DNA from: CATOSP01 sp965216155 | GTDB taxonomy: Bacteria > Chloroflexota > Dehalococcoidia > Lucifugimonadales > UBA3495 | Direction: 5' to 3' | Assembly (NCBI GenBank): GCA_965216155.1 | Contig: CBDCFD010000005.1 | Location: forward strand, 248,001-312,000 | DNA length: 64,000 nt | Shown here: one piece after another, positions 51,869 through 59,926 of the stretch | Position numbering within the stretch: the stretch's first letter is position 1 | How the letters are laid out: every line of letters starts with the position of its first letter | Notes under the pieces: generated by a model | Seen by the model: only the letters and a program-made list of their open reading frames with translations | Databases searched by the model: none | Told to the model about the DNA's origin: nothing | Program-made: the position numbers and the translations under genes

Positions 51869-54397
51869 ATGGCTGCCCGCCAGACAACTCCAACCTCATG
51901 GGTTGGCCCATTCCTCAACATCCTGAAGCTGGAAGAGAGCAAGGGCTTCAACAACACGTCCGTGGTGGGCGGCCTGGACAAGTTCATCCAGCGTTGGGCC
52001 GAGACCATTTCAGAAGACCTAGGCGGGAGCGAAACCTGCCGCGCCCTTCTTGAGACTCTGTACATCGACGTGCCGAGGGAGGCTCGCCCCGAATGGGCAG
52101 AGCATTGGCGGGACCTTATCGGACGGGAGCAAGCGGAGCCTGGTGCGGGCGTTTCCGGGAGTCCGCGAGGCCCGGTAATCCCCTCCCCGTCCGCACTCTC
52201 AAACGAAGATTCTCCCGCCTCAACAGACCAAGGACCACCTCCCCTAGTCTACCGGCAGCCTCCTGGTGGGTTGAGCGTGGACACGCCGGTGGACCGGCTC
52301 CGGGGTGTCGACTCCAAACTCGCAGCCCGGTTCCAACGACTGGACGTATCCACGGTGCGGGACCTCCTGTACTTGTTCCCCAGACGGCACCTGGACTACT
52401 CGAACATCGCTAAAATCTCCGAGTTGGTCCCGGACCAATTGTGTACTGTGGTGGGTACCGTCTGGGAAGCCAACAACGTCAAGGGAGGGCCCGCCGGGAG
52501 GCGCACCGATACCGAAGCTGTTATTAGCGATGAGACCGGAAGTATACGAATCAGGTGGTTCGGTCAGCGTTACCTGGCCCGGACCCTGAAGCCCAACAGC
52601 AGGGTGGCCATCGCCGGCAAGGTGGAGGTTTTCCGGGGACAGGTCACTTTCGACAGCCCGGACCACGAGATTCTGGAACACGGCCAAAGGCCGCTGCACA
52701 CCGGCAGGCTCGTGCCTGTATATCCCCTGACCGAAGGTCTCACAGGCCGGACACTGCGCCGCATCGCCTGGCAAGCCCTGGATGAGTGGCTAGGTGGAGT
52801 GGAAGAATCCCTGCCCCAGGACCTTATGTCCCGGGCTAACCTTCTCCCCATTAAGGATGCCATCCATCAAGCCCACTACCCCGGAGACCTTGAGAAGTGG
52901 GAGGAGGCAAGACGGCGTCTGGCGTTCGATGAACTATTCACACTGCAGTTGGCGGTTCTCGCCCGTAGGAAGAATAGGACAAACGACGTCGATGGTGTAC
53001 CCATCCCCATTAACCGCGAGGTGTTCAAGGGCTTCTTTGGTTCGCTCCCCTTCTCCCTCACCGGGGCGCAGCGCAGGTGTGTACGCGAGGTGCTTACCGA
53101 CCTGAAGCAAGGGACGCCGCCGATGAACCGGTTGCTACAGGGAGAGGTGGGCAGCGGCAAGACTGTCGTTGCCCTCGCCGGGGCATTGGCGGTTGCCTCC
53201 GCTGGGTCCCAGTCCGCCATTATGGTGCCCACGGAGGTGCTGGCCGAGCAGCACTTTCAGACCGTGTCGCGCCTGCTGGGCGGATTGGCTAGCCCGGTGC
53301 AGGAGGATTACCTGGTCACGGTCTACTTGGAGTCCCTTGCCAGGCCCGTGTCGGTGGGTCTCCTAACCGGCAGCACCAGGAGAGCCGCGAGACGGGAATT
53401 GGTGCAGATGGCCGCGGACGGCAGCCTGGATATCGTTATCGGCACCCAGGCACTGATCCAGTCCGGAGTGTCGTTGCCCAACCTGGCCCTGGCCATCGCT
53501 GACGAGCAGCACCGGTTCGGCGTGTTACAGAGAGGCGCCCTCCGTAGCCGCGGCGATCACACGCCCCACACCCTGATCATGTCCGCAACGCCGATCCCTC
53601 GCACCCTATCGCTGACCCTCTACGGCGACCTGGACATCTCGACCATAGACGAGCTGCCCGCGGGCCGGCAAGAGGTCGCTACAAGGTGGGTATCCCCGGA
53701 ACGGCGTGCGGCCGCCTACGGGTTCATGCGCAAGCAAGTCCAGGAAGGGCGGCAGGGCTTCGTAATTTGTCCTTTGGTGGATGAGTCCGAAGTCATCGAG
53801 TCCAAGGCCGCAACGGAAGAATACGATCGGCTGTCCAAAGAGGTCTTCCCCGACCTGCGGGTGGGACTGCTGCACGGACGGATGCCGGCCAAAGAGAAAG
53901 ACGCGCAGATGCGTAGGTTCCGGGACGGTGAGTTGGACGTTCTGGTATCCACGGCGGTTGTCGAGGTTGGGATCGACGTCCCCAATGCGGCGGTGATGCT
54001 GATCGAAGGTGCAGACAGGTTCGGTCTGGCCCAGCTTCACCAGTTCCGGGGTAGAGTCGGCCGGGGTGAGCACAAGAGCTACTGTCTGCTGCTTTCGGAC
54101 TCGCCTTCGGTGAACGCCCGCGAACGGCTCTCCGCGCTCGAGCAGATACACGACGGGTTTAGGCTGGCCGAAGTGGACCTGGAGCTTCGCGGGCCGGGAG
54201 ATTTCTTCGGCACGCGCCAGAGCGGGTTGCCCAACTTGCGGATGGCCCACGTGTCGGACAGGGCACTGCTCCAATTAGCAAGGGAGGAAGCGAGCCGGCT
54301 CGATGAAGAAGACCCCGGCCTCAATGCACCGGAGAATGCCGCCCTTGCGGAACGGGTGAAGCGGTTCCTGGGGCAAGTGAGCGTGGAAACCAGCTAG
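51869..54397 (+). CDS. recG: ATP-dependent DNA helicase RecG
   Basis: An 842-residue RecG. An N-terminal extension of about 130 residues (GPFLNILKLEESKGFNNTSV) precedes the wedge OB-fold (LVPDQLCTVVGTVWEANN), then the helicase core: LLQGEVGSGKTVVALAGALA (Walker A), IADEQHRFGVLQRGALRS (DEQH box), SATPIPRTLSLTLYGDLDIS and FRGRVGRGEHKSYCLLLSD (motif VI). RecG remodels stalled forks and branched DNA. Such an N-terminal extension is known in several non-proteobacterial RecGs. Starts with ATG at 51869. Confidence 0.95.
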   Translation: MAARQTTPTSWVGPFLNILKLEESKGFNNTSVVGGLDKFIQRWAETISEDLGGSETCRALLETLYIDVPREARPEWAEHWRDLIGREQAEPGAGVSGSPRGPVIPSPSALSNEDSPASTDQGPPPLVYRQPPGGLSVDTPVDRLRGVDSKLAARFQRLDVSTVRDLLYLFPRRHLDYSNIAKISELVPDQLCTVVGTVWEANNVKGGPAGRRTDTEAVISDETGSIRIRWFGQRYLARTLKPNSRVAIAGKVEVFRGQVTFDSPDHEILEHGQRPLHTGRLVPVYPLTEGLTGRTLRRIAWQALDEWLGGVEESLPQDLMSRANLLPIKDAIHQAHYPGDLEKWEEARRRLAFDELFTLQLAVLARRKNRTNDVDGVPIPINREVFKGFFGSLPFSLTGAQRRCVREVLTDLKQGTPPMNRLLQGEVGSGKTVVALAGALAVASAGSQSAIMVPTEVLAEQHFQTVSRLLGGLASPVQEDYLVTVYLESLARPVSVGLLTGSTRRAARRELVQMAADGSLDIVIGTQALIQSGVSLPNLALAIADEQHRFGVLQRGALRSRGDHTPHTLIMSATPIPRTLSLTLYGDLDISTIDELPAGRQEVATRWVSPERRAAAYGFMRKQVQEGRQGFVICPLVDESEVIESKAATEEYDRLSKEVFPDLRVGLLHGRMPAKEKDAQMRRFRDGELDVLVSTAVVEVGIDVPNAAVMLIEGADRFGLAQLHQFRGRVGRGEHKSYCLLLSDSPSVNARERLSALEQIHDGFRLAEVDLELRGPGDFFGTRQSGLPNLRMAHVSDRALLQLAREEASRLDEEDPGLNAPENAALAERVKRFLGQVSVETS

Positions 54398-54427
54398 TCC
54401 GTCTCCAACCGGGTGTGACGACCAGCC

Positions 54428-55096
54428 TTACGCCGCCGTGTTGAAGCGGTAACCCACGTTCCAGATGGTCTCGATGTAGGAACGTCCAGGTCCCTCGATC
54501 TTAGAGCGTAGCCGCCGGATGTGTACGTCCACGGTCCGGGTGCCCCCAAGGTAATCATATCCCCAGACCTGGCTGAGCAGCGCCTCCCGCGTGTAGACAC
54601 GGCCTGGATTCGACGCCAGCAACACCAACAGCTGGAACTCCTTGTACGTGAGTGACACCCTGCGGCCTGCAACGGTAACGTCGTACCGTTCCAGGTCCAC
54701 CATTAACTCCCCGATTCGGACTACCTGGGCCCCGTCACTGCCGTTGACACGGTAGATGGCCTGCTTGATCCGGGCCACCAACTCCCGTTCACCCACCGGG
54801 CAGAAGATGAACTCATCCGGGTTGAGGGAAGGGTCGTGGTCGGCTACGTCTTCCCGTGGGACCAGCGCAAGCACGGGGATCTTGAGGTTTTTGCAGCGGC
54901 CAACTACCTGATGGGCCTGTGCCCCGGCGATGGAGGCCAAGTCCAGCAACACCGCTTCCGGCGTAGCCAAGCCGGTGCTCTCGTCCTCGGAGTCCAAGTC
55001 AGGACCTACGTGACACGAGAGACCCGCCTGGTCTATCACTTCCATTAGCGGCTGAGGACCATTAACCTCATTCGCCAGCAGTAATACGCTATACAA
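54428..55096 (-). CDS. OmpR-type response regulator with an atypical receiver
   Basis: A 222-residue regulator, TTG start. The C-terminal winged helix is canonical (LTYKEFQLLVLLASNPGRVY, TREALLSQVWGYDYLGGTRT, VDVHIRRLRSKIEGPGRSYI). The N-terminal receiver has Asp52 (AVLLDLAS) but not the usual acidic pair at the first strand (it reads SVLLLANE) nor the conserved Lys near the end (FIFCPVGERELVARI). Phosphorylation by the standard mechanism is doubtful. No histidine kinase is adjacent. Target genes unknown. Confidence 0.88.
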   Translation of the reverse strand: MYSVLLLANEVNGPQPLMEVIDQAGLSCHVGPDLDSEDESTGLATPEAVLLDLASIAGAQAHQVVGRCKNLKIPVLALVPREDVADHDPSLNPDEFIFCPVGERELVARIKQAIYRVNGSDGAQVVRIGELMVDLERYDVTVAGRRVSLTYKEFQLLVLLASNPGRVYTREALLSQVWGYDYLGGTRTVDVHIRRLRSKIEGPGRSYIETIWNVGYRFNTAA

Positions 55097-55302
55097 TACC
55101 GAGCCCCAACGACCAAAAAACCATGATACTGCGACTTGCGTTCCTGGCGGGGGTGTTCCCCATGTCAGGCATAGGGAAGTATATCACCCGTACCATGCCT
55201 CGTCTCGTTAAAATTGACGGTCTCAGATCATGCCCCTATGATATGCCATAGCCGGGGCGGACCGGCCGTTCATTGATAGATTAACAAAACCGAGGTGTGC
55301 GG

Positions 55303-56097
55303 ATGAGCATCCAGACAATCACCGCGACTCCGCAAGACGTGCGGGAACGAATCCGGACCGGGAGTTGGCGCGGCGTGACTTCCGGTGTTGCCCCCGGTTA
55401 CGTCCAGGCAAACCTGGCCATTTTGCCCAGGGAACTCGCTTTCGATTTTCTACTTTTCTGCCAGCGTAACCCCAAGCCCTGTCCCATTCTGGAAGTGGTG
55501 GAGGCGGGAAACGTGGAGCCGGTGCTGACCTCTCCCGGGAGCGACATCCGCACCGACACCCCCGGTTACCGGATATACGAGAGCGGCGAATTGGTGGACG
55601 AGGTCGAGTCCCTGGTCCCCTACTGGCGTGACGACCTTGTCTCCTTCCTGTTGGGTTGCAGCTTCTCCTTTGAGGCCGCCATGAGCGACGCCGGGATACC
55701 GATACGGCATCAGGAGATGGCGTGCAACGTCCCTATGTTTATCACCAACATCGAAACTACTCCTGCAGGGCAGTTCGCCGGCCCAATGGTGGTGAGCATG
55801 CGCCCGGTGAATCGGGCGCAGATCGTCCGTGCCGTGCAAGTTACTTCCCGATTCCCCGCTACCCATGGTGCACCGGTGCATATCGGCGATCCCGCTGCTA
55901 TTGGAATCGCCGACATAGCCCGCCCCGACTTCGGCGACCCGGTGGACATCCACCCCGGCGAAGAACCAGTGTTCTGGGCCTGCGGCGTGACTCCCCAGGC
56001 GGTGGCGCTCAATTGCAAACCCAGTCTGATGATTACCCACGCTCCGGGTAAGATGTTCATTACGAACCAACGCGACGCCGATTACGCGGTGTTGTAA
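55303..56097 (+). CDS. DUF1445 protein (D-glutamate cyclase N-terminal-type)
   Basis: A 264-residue DUF1445 (YcsI-like) protein: WRGVTSGVAPGYVQANLAIL, FDFLLFCQRNPKPCPILEVV, FLLGCSFSFEAAMSDAGIPI, NVPMFITNIETTPAGQFAGP, VQVTSRFPATHGAPVHIGDP and FWACGVTPQAVAL. In animals a DUF1445 domain is fused to DUF4392 in D-glutamate cyclase, which makes 5-oxo-D-proline. Here a DUF4392 gene follows by 87 bases. ATG at 55303 is preferred over GTG at 55297 because GAGGTG lies at better spacing. Confidence 0.9.
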   Translation: MSIQTITATPQDVRERIRTGSWRGVTSGVAPGYVQANLAILPRELAFDFLLFCQRNPKPCPILEVVEAGNVEPVLTSPGSDIRTDTPGYRIYESGELVDEVESLVPYWRDDLVSFLLGCSFSFEAAMSDAGIPIRHQEMACNVPMFITNIETTPAGQFAGPMVVSMRPVNRAQIVRAVQVTSRFPATHGAPVHIGDPAAIGIADIARPDFGDPVDIHPGEEPVFWACGVTPQAVALNCKPSLMITHAPGKMFITNQRDADYAVL

Positions 56098-56136
56098 TGG
56101 CTAGTGTTCAGTGATTAGTGGATAGTGGACTCGATT

Positions 56137-56176
56137 CTTCCCCTCTCTCTTGAAGGAGAGGGCCAAGGTGAGGGTG
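56137..56176 (+). repeat. CCTCTC...GAGAGG intergenic repeat
   Basis: CCTCTC (about 56141-56146) pairs with GAGAGG (56157-56162), followed by CCAAGGTGAGGGTGAT. This matches the widespread CCCTCTCCC...GAGAGGG...GTGAGGGT intergenic repeat. It supplies the G-rich region before the GTG start of the next gene. The stretch 56100-56130 (AGTGTTCAGTGATTAGTGGA) looks like another low-complexity repeat. Confidence 0.55.
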
Positions 56177-56184
56177 ATTGCATC

Positions 56185-57039
56185 GTGGCAGAGACTATCG
56201 AAGACATAATCCTTCAGCAGGACAAGCGCGGCGTAAGCGCCCTCCGGCCCCACATGGCCGTGGACTTCTGTGACAAGGCCGCCAGGTACATCATGGAGCA
56301 TCCGGGGAACGTCGCAATCACCACCGGCTTCTACATTCTGTCCGCGGGCAAGCCCGAGACCGACGGTCCTCCCGGAGCCATAGCCATAGGGAGAGCCCTG
56401 GAATCCCTGGGTCGCAAGGTCACCTACATTGGAGACGAGCATTGTAATTTCGTGATGAGAAATCTCCTGGGTGGTGACGCCGTGGTGTTGGATTTCCCCA
56501 TTCTTGAGGTTGCCGCTAGCCGGGCCGCCGCGGCTGAGTTGCTTGACAGCCTCGACCTTGGCTTGATCATCTCAATCGAGCGTTGCGGGAGGACCAGCAG
56601 CGACGCTTACCTCAACATGCGCTCTCTGGACATTACACCCCAGACGGCGCGCTTGGACTACCTGTTCGAGGCCGGAATCCCCTCCGTGGGCATCGGCGAC
56701 GGTGGCAACGAGATCGGTATGGGGAACCTGGCCGAGTTTATCCCGGCGGTGGACACCCTTCCCGACGATCCTGCGGTGACCAAAGTTGACCGGTTGATAA
56801 TCTCCAGTGTCTCCAACTGGGGCGGCTACGGCTTGGTCGCCGCTCTCTCGTTGCTGGCGGGACGCGACCTGCTACCCGACGTGGACCATGAGTCCCGCCT
56901 GATCCAGCGGGCAGTTGACATGGGCGCGGTGGACGGCACGACCGGCGAGCAGAAATACTACGTGGATGGATTCACAACCGAAGAGAACGGGGAGGTGCTG
57001 GAGCAGCTACGCCAGTGCGTGGCCCGTGGGATAGACTAG
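56185..57039 (+). CDS. DUF4392 protein (D-glutamate cyclase C-terminal-type)
   Basis: A 284-residue DUF4392 protein: TIEDIILQQDKRGVSALRPH, AITTGFYILSAGKPETDGPP, GPPGAIAIGRALESLGRKVT, ISIERCGRTSSDAYLNMRSL, IGDGGNEIGMGNL and SNWGGYGLVAALSLL. These are the hallmarks of the C-terminal half of D-glutamate cyclase. GTG at 56185 is chosen because the 20 residues before it would be coded by the upstream repeat. With the DUF1445 gene it probably forms a two-protein D-glutamate cyclase. Confidence 0.92.
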   Translation: MAETIEDIILQQDKRGVSALRPHMAVDFCDKAARYIMEHPGNVAITTGFYILSAGKPETDGPPGAIAIGRALESLGRKVTYIGDEHCNFVMRNLLGGDAVVLDFPILEVAASRAAAAELLDSLDLGLIISIERCGRTSSDAYLNMRSLDITPQTARLDYLFEAGIPSVGIGDGGNEIGMGNLAEFIPAVDTLPDDPAVTKVDRLIISSVSNWGGYGLVAALSLLAGRDLLPDVDHESRLIQRAVDMGAVDGTTGEQKYYVDGFTTEENGEVLEQLRQCVARGID

Positions 57040-57063
57040 GCTTTAGCCGCCAGGGAGAAAAGG

Positions 57064-59136
57064 CTAAGAGTCCGCCAATCCCTCTAGCTGGAAGCTGTCC
57101 GGAGTCAGAGTCTTTTCCTCCGAGACCAACAAGCGGCGCAACTCGTAAATTTCGTCCCGGAATTGGGCGGCCTTCTCGAACTGGAGATTCTTGGCCGCTT
57201 CCTTCATCTGCACTTCCAGGTCCTTCACCACCTTGTACATTTCAACACGGGACATCTCCTGACGCGTGACCTTGTAACGTGTCCGGTTCTCCGAAATGGA
57301 CTTGATGCCCTCCGTGATGTCGTGGACCTCTTTCTGGATGCTCTGGGGCTCGATGCCGTGCTGCTTGTTGTGTGCGTCCTGAATGGCCCGCCTGCGGTTG
57401 GTCTCGTCTATGGCAGACCGCATGGAATCTGTAACCCGGTCGGCGTACATGATGACGTGGCCACCGGCGTGGCGTGCGGCACGGCCAATGGTCTGAATCA
57501 AGGACGTGTTGGAACGCAAATAGCCTTCCTTGTCGGCGTCCAGGATGGCAACCAGGCTTACCTCCGGCAAGTCCAAACCTTCCCGCAGCAGGTTGATTCC
57601 GACAATCACGTCGTAAACTCCCAGCCGCAGGTCACGGAGGATCTCCACCCGGTCCAGGGTCTGGATGTCCGAGTGCAGGTAAGTGTTGCGGATTCCCATC
57701 TCCGAGAGATAGTCGGCCAGTTCCTCCGCCATTCGCTTGGTCAACGTGGTCACCAGGCAGCGCTCACCACGTTCGACCCTTGCCTTGATTTGCTCGAGGA
57801 GGTCGTCGATTTGCCCGGTGGTAGGTTTCACATCGATGGTTGGGTCCAGGAGTCCAGTGGGGCGGATTACTTGTTCCACCGTCGCCGATGAGTGTTGCAT
57901 CTCGAAGGGCGCCGGTGTGGCCGATACGTACACGACCTGGTTGATGTGGGACTCGTACTCTTCGAAGTTGAGGGGCCGGTTGTCCAATGCCGAGGGCAGC
58001 CGGAACCCGAATTCAACGAGCGTTTTCTTTCTGGATATGTCTCCGTGGTACATACCGCGTACCTGGGGTAGGGTCATGTGGGACTCGTCGACAAACATCA
58101 GGTAGTCTTCGGGGAAGTAGTCCAGAAGGGTCCAAGGGGCGCTGCCCTTCTCACGGCGGGAAAGGTGCCTGGCGTAATTCTCCACCCCGGAGCAGAAGCC
58201 AGTCTCCTGGAGCATTTCCAGGTCATAGTGAGTGCGGCTCTCGAGGCGGGCGGCCTCCAGGATCTTTCCCTGGCCGCGGAGCTCGCCGAGCCTCTCTTCC
58301 AGTTCGTCACGAATGTCTTCGACGGCCAGGTCGAGTTTCTCTTTGGAAGTCACGAAATGGTTGGCCGGGTAAATCGAAATTTCTTGAAGCTCGGCCAGGA
58401 CCTCGCCTGTGAGGGGGTCCAACTGCACGATCCGCTCGACGTCGTCGCCAAAGAACTGGACCCGTACGGCCGCCTCTTCATAGGCAGGCACAATTTCCAG
58501 GGTGTCTCCCCGGATCCGGAACTTGCCCCTGGCTAGGTCCATGTCGTTGCGCTCGTATTGCATATCGACGAGTTGACGCACGAACTGGCTACGGTTGCGG
58601 GCCTCTCCCACCCTCAGTTGCGCGACCAGGTTGAAGTAGTCCTGAGGGTCGCCCAAACCGTAGATACAAGAGACCGAGGCCACGATCAACACATCCCGGC
58701 GGGTGAGCAAGGATGTCGTTGCGGAAAGGCGCAGCTTGTCCAACTCTTCGTTGACGCTGGAGTCCTTCTCGATGTAGGTGTCCGACTGGGGAACGTACGC
58801 CTCCGGCTGATAATAGTCATAGTAGGAGACGAAGTACCCCACGGCGTTGTGGGGGAAAAACTCCTTGAACTCCGTGGCAAGCTGGGCCGCCAGAGTCTTG
58901 TTGTGGGCCATAACCAGGGTTGGCCGCTGCACTTGCTGCACGATGTTGGCCATCGTGAAGGTCTTGCCGCTGCCTGTGACACCCATCATGGTCTGCCGCG
59001 ATGCGCCGTCCACGATTCCCTGGGACAGCCGTGCCACGGCCTGGGGTTGGTCGCCGGTCATCGTGAACTCGGCGGTCAACTCGAAGCGGCGGTCCGCAGG
59101 CTTTGCCCCCTCGGACCAGGAATCGTTGATGTCCAT
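57064..59136 (-). CDS. uvrB: Excinuclease ABC subunit B
   Basis: UvrB helicase of nucleotide-excision repair: FTMTGDQPQAVARLSQGIVD, MMGVTGSGKTFTMANIVQQV (Walker A), YYDYYQPEAYVPQSDTYIEK (beta-hairpin), MFVDESHMTLPQVRGMYHGD (DESH), REGLDLPEVSLVAILDADKE, IQTIGRAARHAGG, and a C-terminal UVR motif (EAAKNLQFEKAAQFRDEIYE). The reading frame is open back to 59469, but the first 97 codons belong to a frameshifted toxin gene. ATG at 59136 gives 690 residues, near the usual length; ATG at 59178 is the alternative. Confidence 0.95.
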   Translation of the reverse strand: MDINDSWSEGAKPADRRFELTAEFTMTGDQPQAVARLSQGIVDGASRQTMMGVTGSGKTFTMANIVQQVQRPTLVMAHNKTLAAQLATEFKEFFPHNAVGYFVSYYDYYQPEAYVPQSDTYIEKDSSVNEELDKLRLSATTSLLTRRDVLIVASVSCIYGLGDPQDYFNLVAQLRVGEARNRSQFVRQLVDMQYERNDMDLARGKFRIRGDTLEIVPAYEEAAVRVQFFGDDVERIVQLDPLTGEVLAELQEISIYPANHFVTSKEKLDLAVEDIRDELEERLGELRGQGKILEAARLESRTHYDLEMLQETGFCSGVENYARHLSRREKGSAPWTLLDYFPEDYLMFVDESHMTLPQVRGMYHGDISRKKTLVEFGFRLPSALDNRPLNFEEYESHINQVVYVSATPAPFEMQHSSATVEQVIRPTGLLDPTIDVKPTTGQIDDLLEQIKARVERGERCLVTTLTKRMAEELADYLSEMGIRNTYLHSDIQTLDRVEILRDLRLGVYDVIVGINLLREGLDLPEVSLVAILDADKEGYLRSNTSLIQTIGRAARHAGGHVIMYADRVTDSMRSAIDETNRRRAIQDAHNKQHGIEPQSIQKEVHDITEGIKSISENRTRYKVTRQEMSRVEMYKVVKDLEVQMKEAAKNLQFEKAAQFRDEIYELRRLLVSEEKTLTPDSFQLEGLADS

Positions 59137-59182
59137 GCCAGCTTCAGCCCATCTTCGTATGCGAGTCGTTTGCGTCATTCTT

Positions 59183-59469
59183 CTACAATTCCGGTGGGAG
59201 TCGTTGTGAACCGTGAACCAGGGCCAGGATGTCGATTTGTTGCTCTCTAACACGGTAGAGCATTCTGTAGGACCTGCGATAATCTCCCGAACACCTTGGC
59301 CTTCGTACTCTTGTACAAGACGTCCTATGTGAGGATGTTCGGCAAGCTGCACGGAGCGTGCGGTCAAGAGGTCTATCGTGCGTCCGGCATACGTCGGGGA
59401 ATCTCGAGCTATATACTCGTATATGCCCAACAGGTGCTCTTGCGCCATTCGGGTCCAGTGTACTATCAC
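59183..59469 (-). pseudogene. ParE/RelE-type toxin, frameshifted
   Basis: A ParE-type toxin of about 95 residues when corrected: VHWTRMAQEHLLGIYEYIAR, TYAGRTIDLLTARSVQLAEH, PHIGRLVQEYEGQGVREIIA, then, after one lost base near 59272 (GGTCCTACAG), YRMLYRVREQQIDILALVHG and a TAG stop at 59183. As read, the frame instead runs through into uvrB, giving a false toxin-UvrB fusion of 801 codons. The ATG overlaps the antitoxin stop by 4 bases, the usual antitoxin-toxin coupling. Confidence 0.85.
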
Positions 59470-59669
59470 GGTGGCAACCCGAACCTGGCGCGAACCTCTT
59501 TCACGTCAAGGGTTCGCCCTGCCTCGCTGTCTCGCAGCCCTGATTCGATGGCTTGTCTGACGTAAATGCGGTACATCAGGTCTTCCCAGGTAGCGTCATC
59601 CGAGAGTTGGTCTACCAGGCGATGAGCTTCTTGCTTGATGTTGGGTGTCGTCAACTCACACTTCTCCAA
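59466..59669 (-). CDS. Antitoxin of a ParE-type toxin-antitoxin module
   Basis: A 67-residue protein: IKQEAHRLVDQLSDDATWED and RIYVRQAIESGLRDSEAGRT ending VRARFGLPP. The RQAIExGLxDSExGR segment is typical of small antitoxins paired with ParE/RelE toxins. It ends within the toxin start. With the toxin frameshifted, the antitoxin may now be dispensable. It is not obvious that it carries its own DNA-binding domain. Confidence 0.8.
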   Translation of the reverse strand: MEKCELTTPNIKQEAHRLVDQLSDDATWEDLMYRIYVRQAIESGLRDSEAGRTLDVKEVRARFGLPP

Positions 59670-59744
59670 TATCGTAATTGCGTTTCCGGCGCACTTTGAC
59701 AGGTTGTGGCTTTAGGGATTGTACTAACCTTCCCTCACTCCCCC

Positions 59745-59865
59745 AGAAAGTCCGCGACGCCAGCCGGACGCGCTCTTCGACTTGAATTCGGATGTCAACT
59801 TGAACCGGGACTCGTCCAGCTTTGCTCCCATCTTCGTAACCGAGTTGTTTGCGTCATGCTTCTAA
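59745..59865. repeat. Degenerate copy of uvrB-start-like and ruvA-end-like sequence
   Basis: On the minus strand this stretch reads MTQTTRLRRWEQSW, close to MTQTTRIRRWAEAG upstream of uvrB (59136-59178), with similarity over about 50 bases. A second part (59745-59790) resembles the end of ruvA (GACGCCAGCCGGACGCGCTC versus AACGCCAGCCGGATGCGCTC). It is cut at 59865 by the IS5-type element. Similarity judged by eye; origin unknown. Confidence 0.45.
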
Positions 59866-59887
59866 GAGCCTGTCTACGATCTTTGCA
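59866..59887 (+). repeat. Left terminal inverted repeat of IS5-type element
   Basis: Begins GAGCCTGTCTACGATCTTTG; 17 of 22 positions match the right end (60728-60749) in reverse complement. Confidence 0.85.
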
Positions 59888-59926
59888 ATATGTTAAGTTG
59901 AGTCTGTTACCAGAGGAGGGGTAATC

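Noticed and set aside
59178..59469. 801-residue UvrB with a novel N-terminal domain
   Set aside because: The first 97 codons are a ParE toxin read through a frameshift; UvrB homology starts near 59136.
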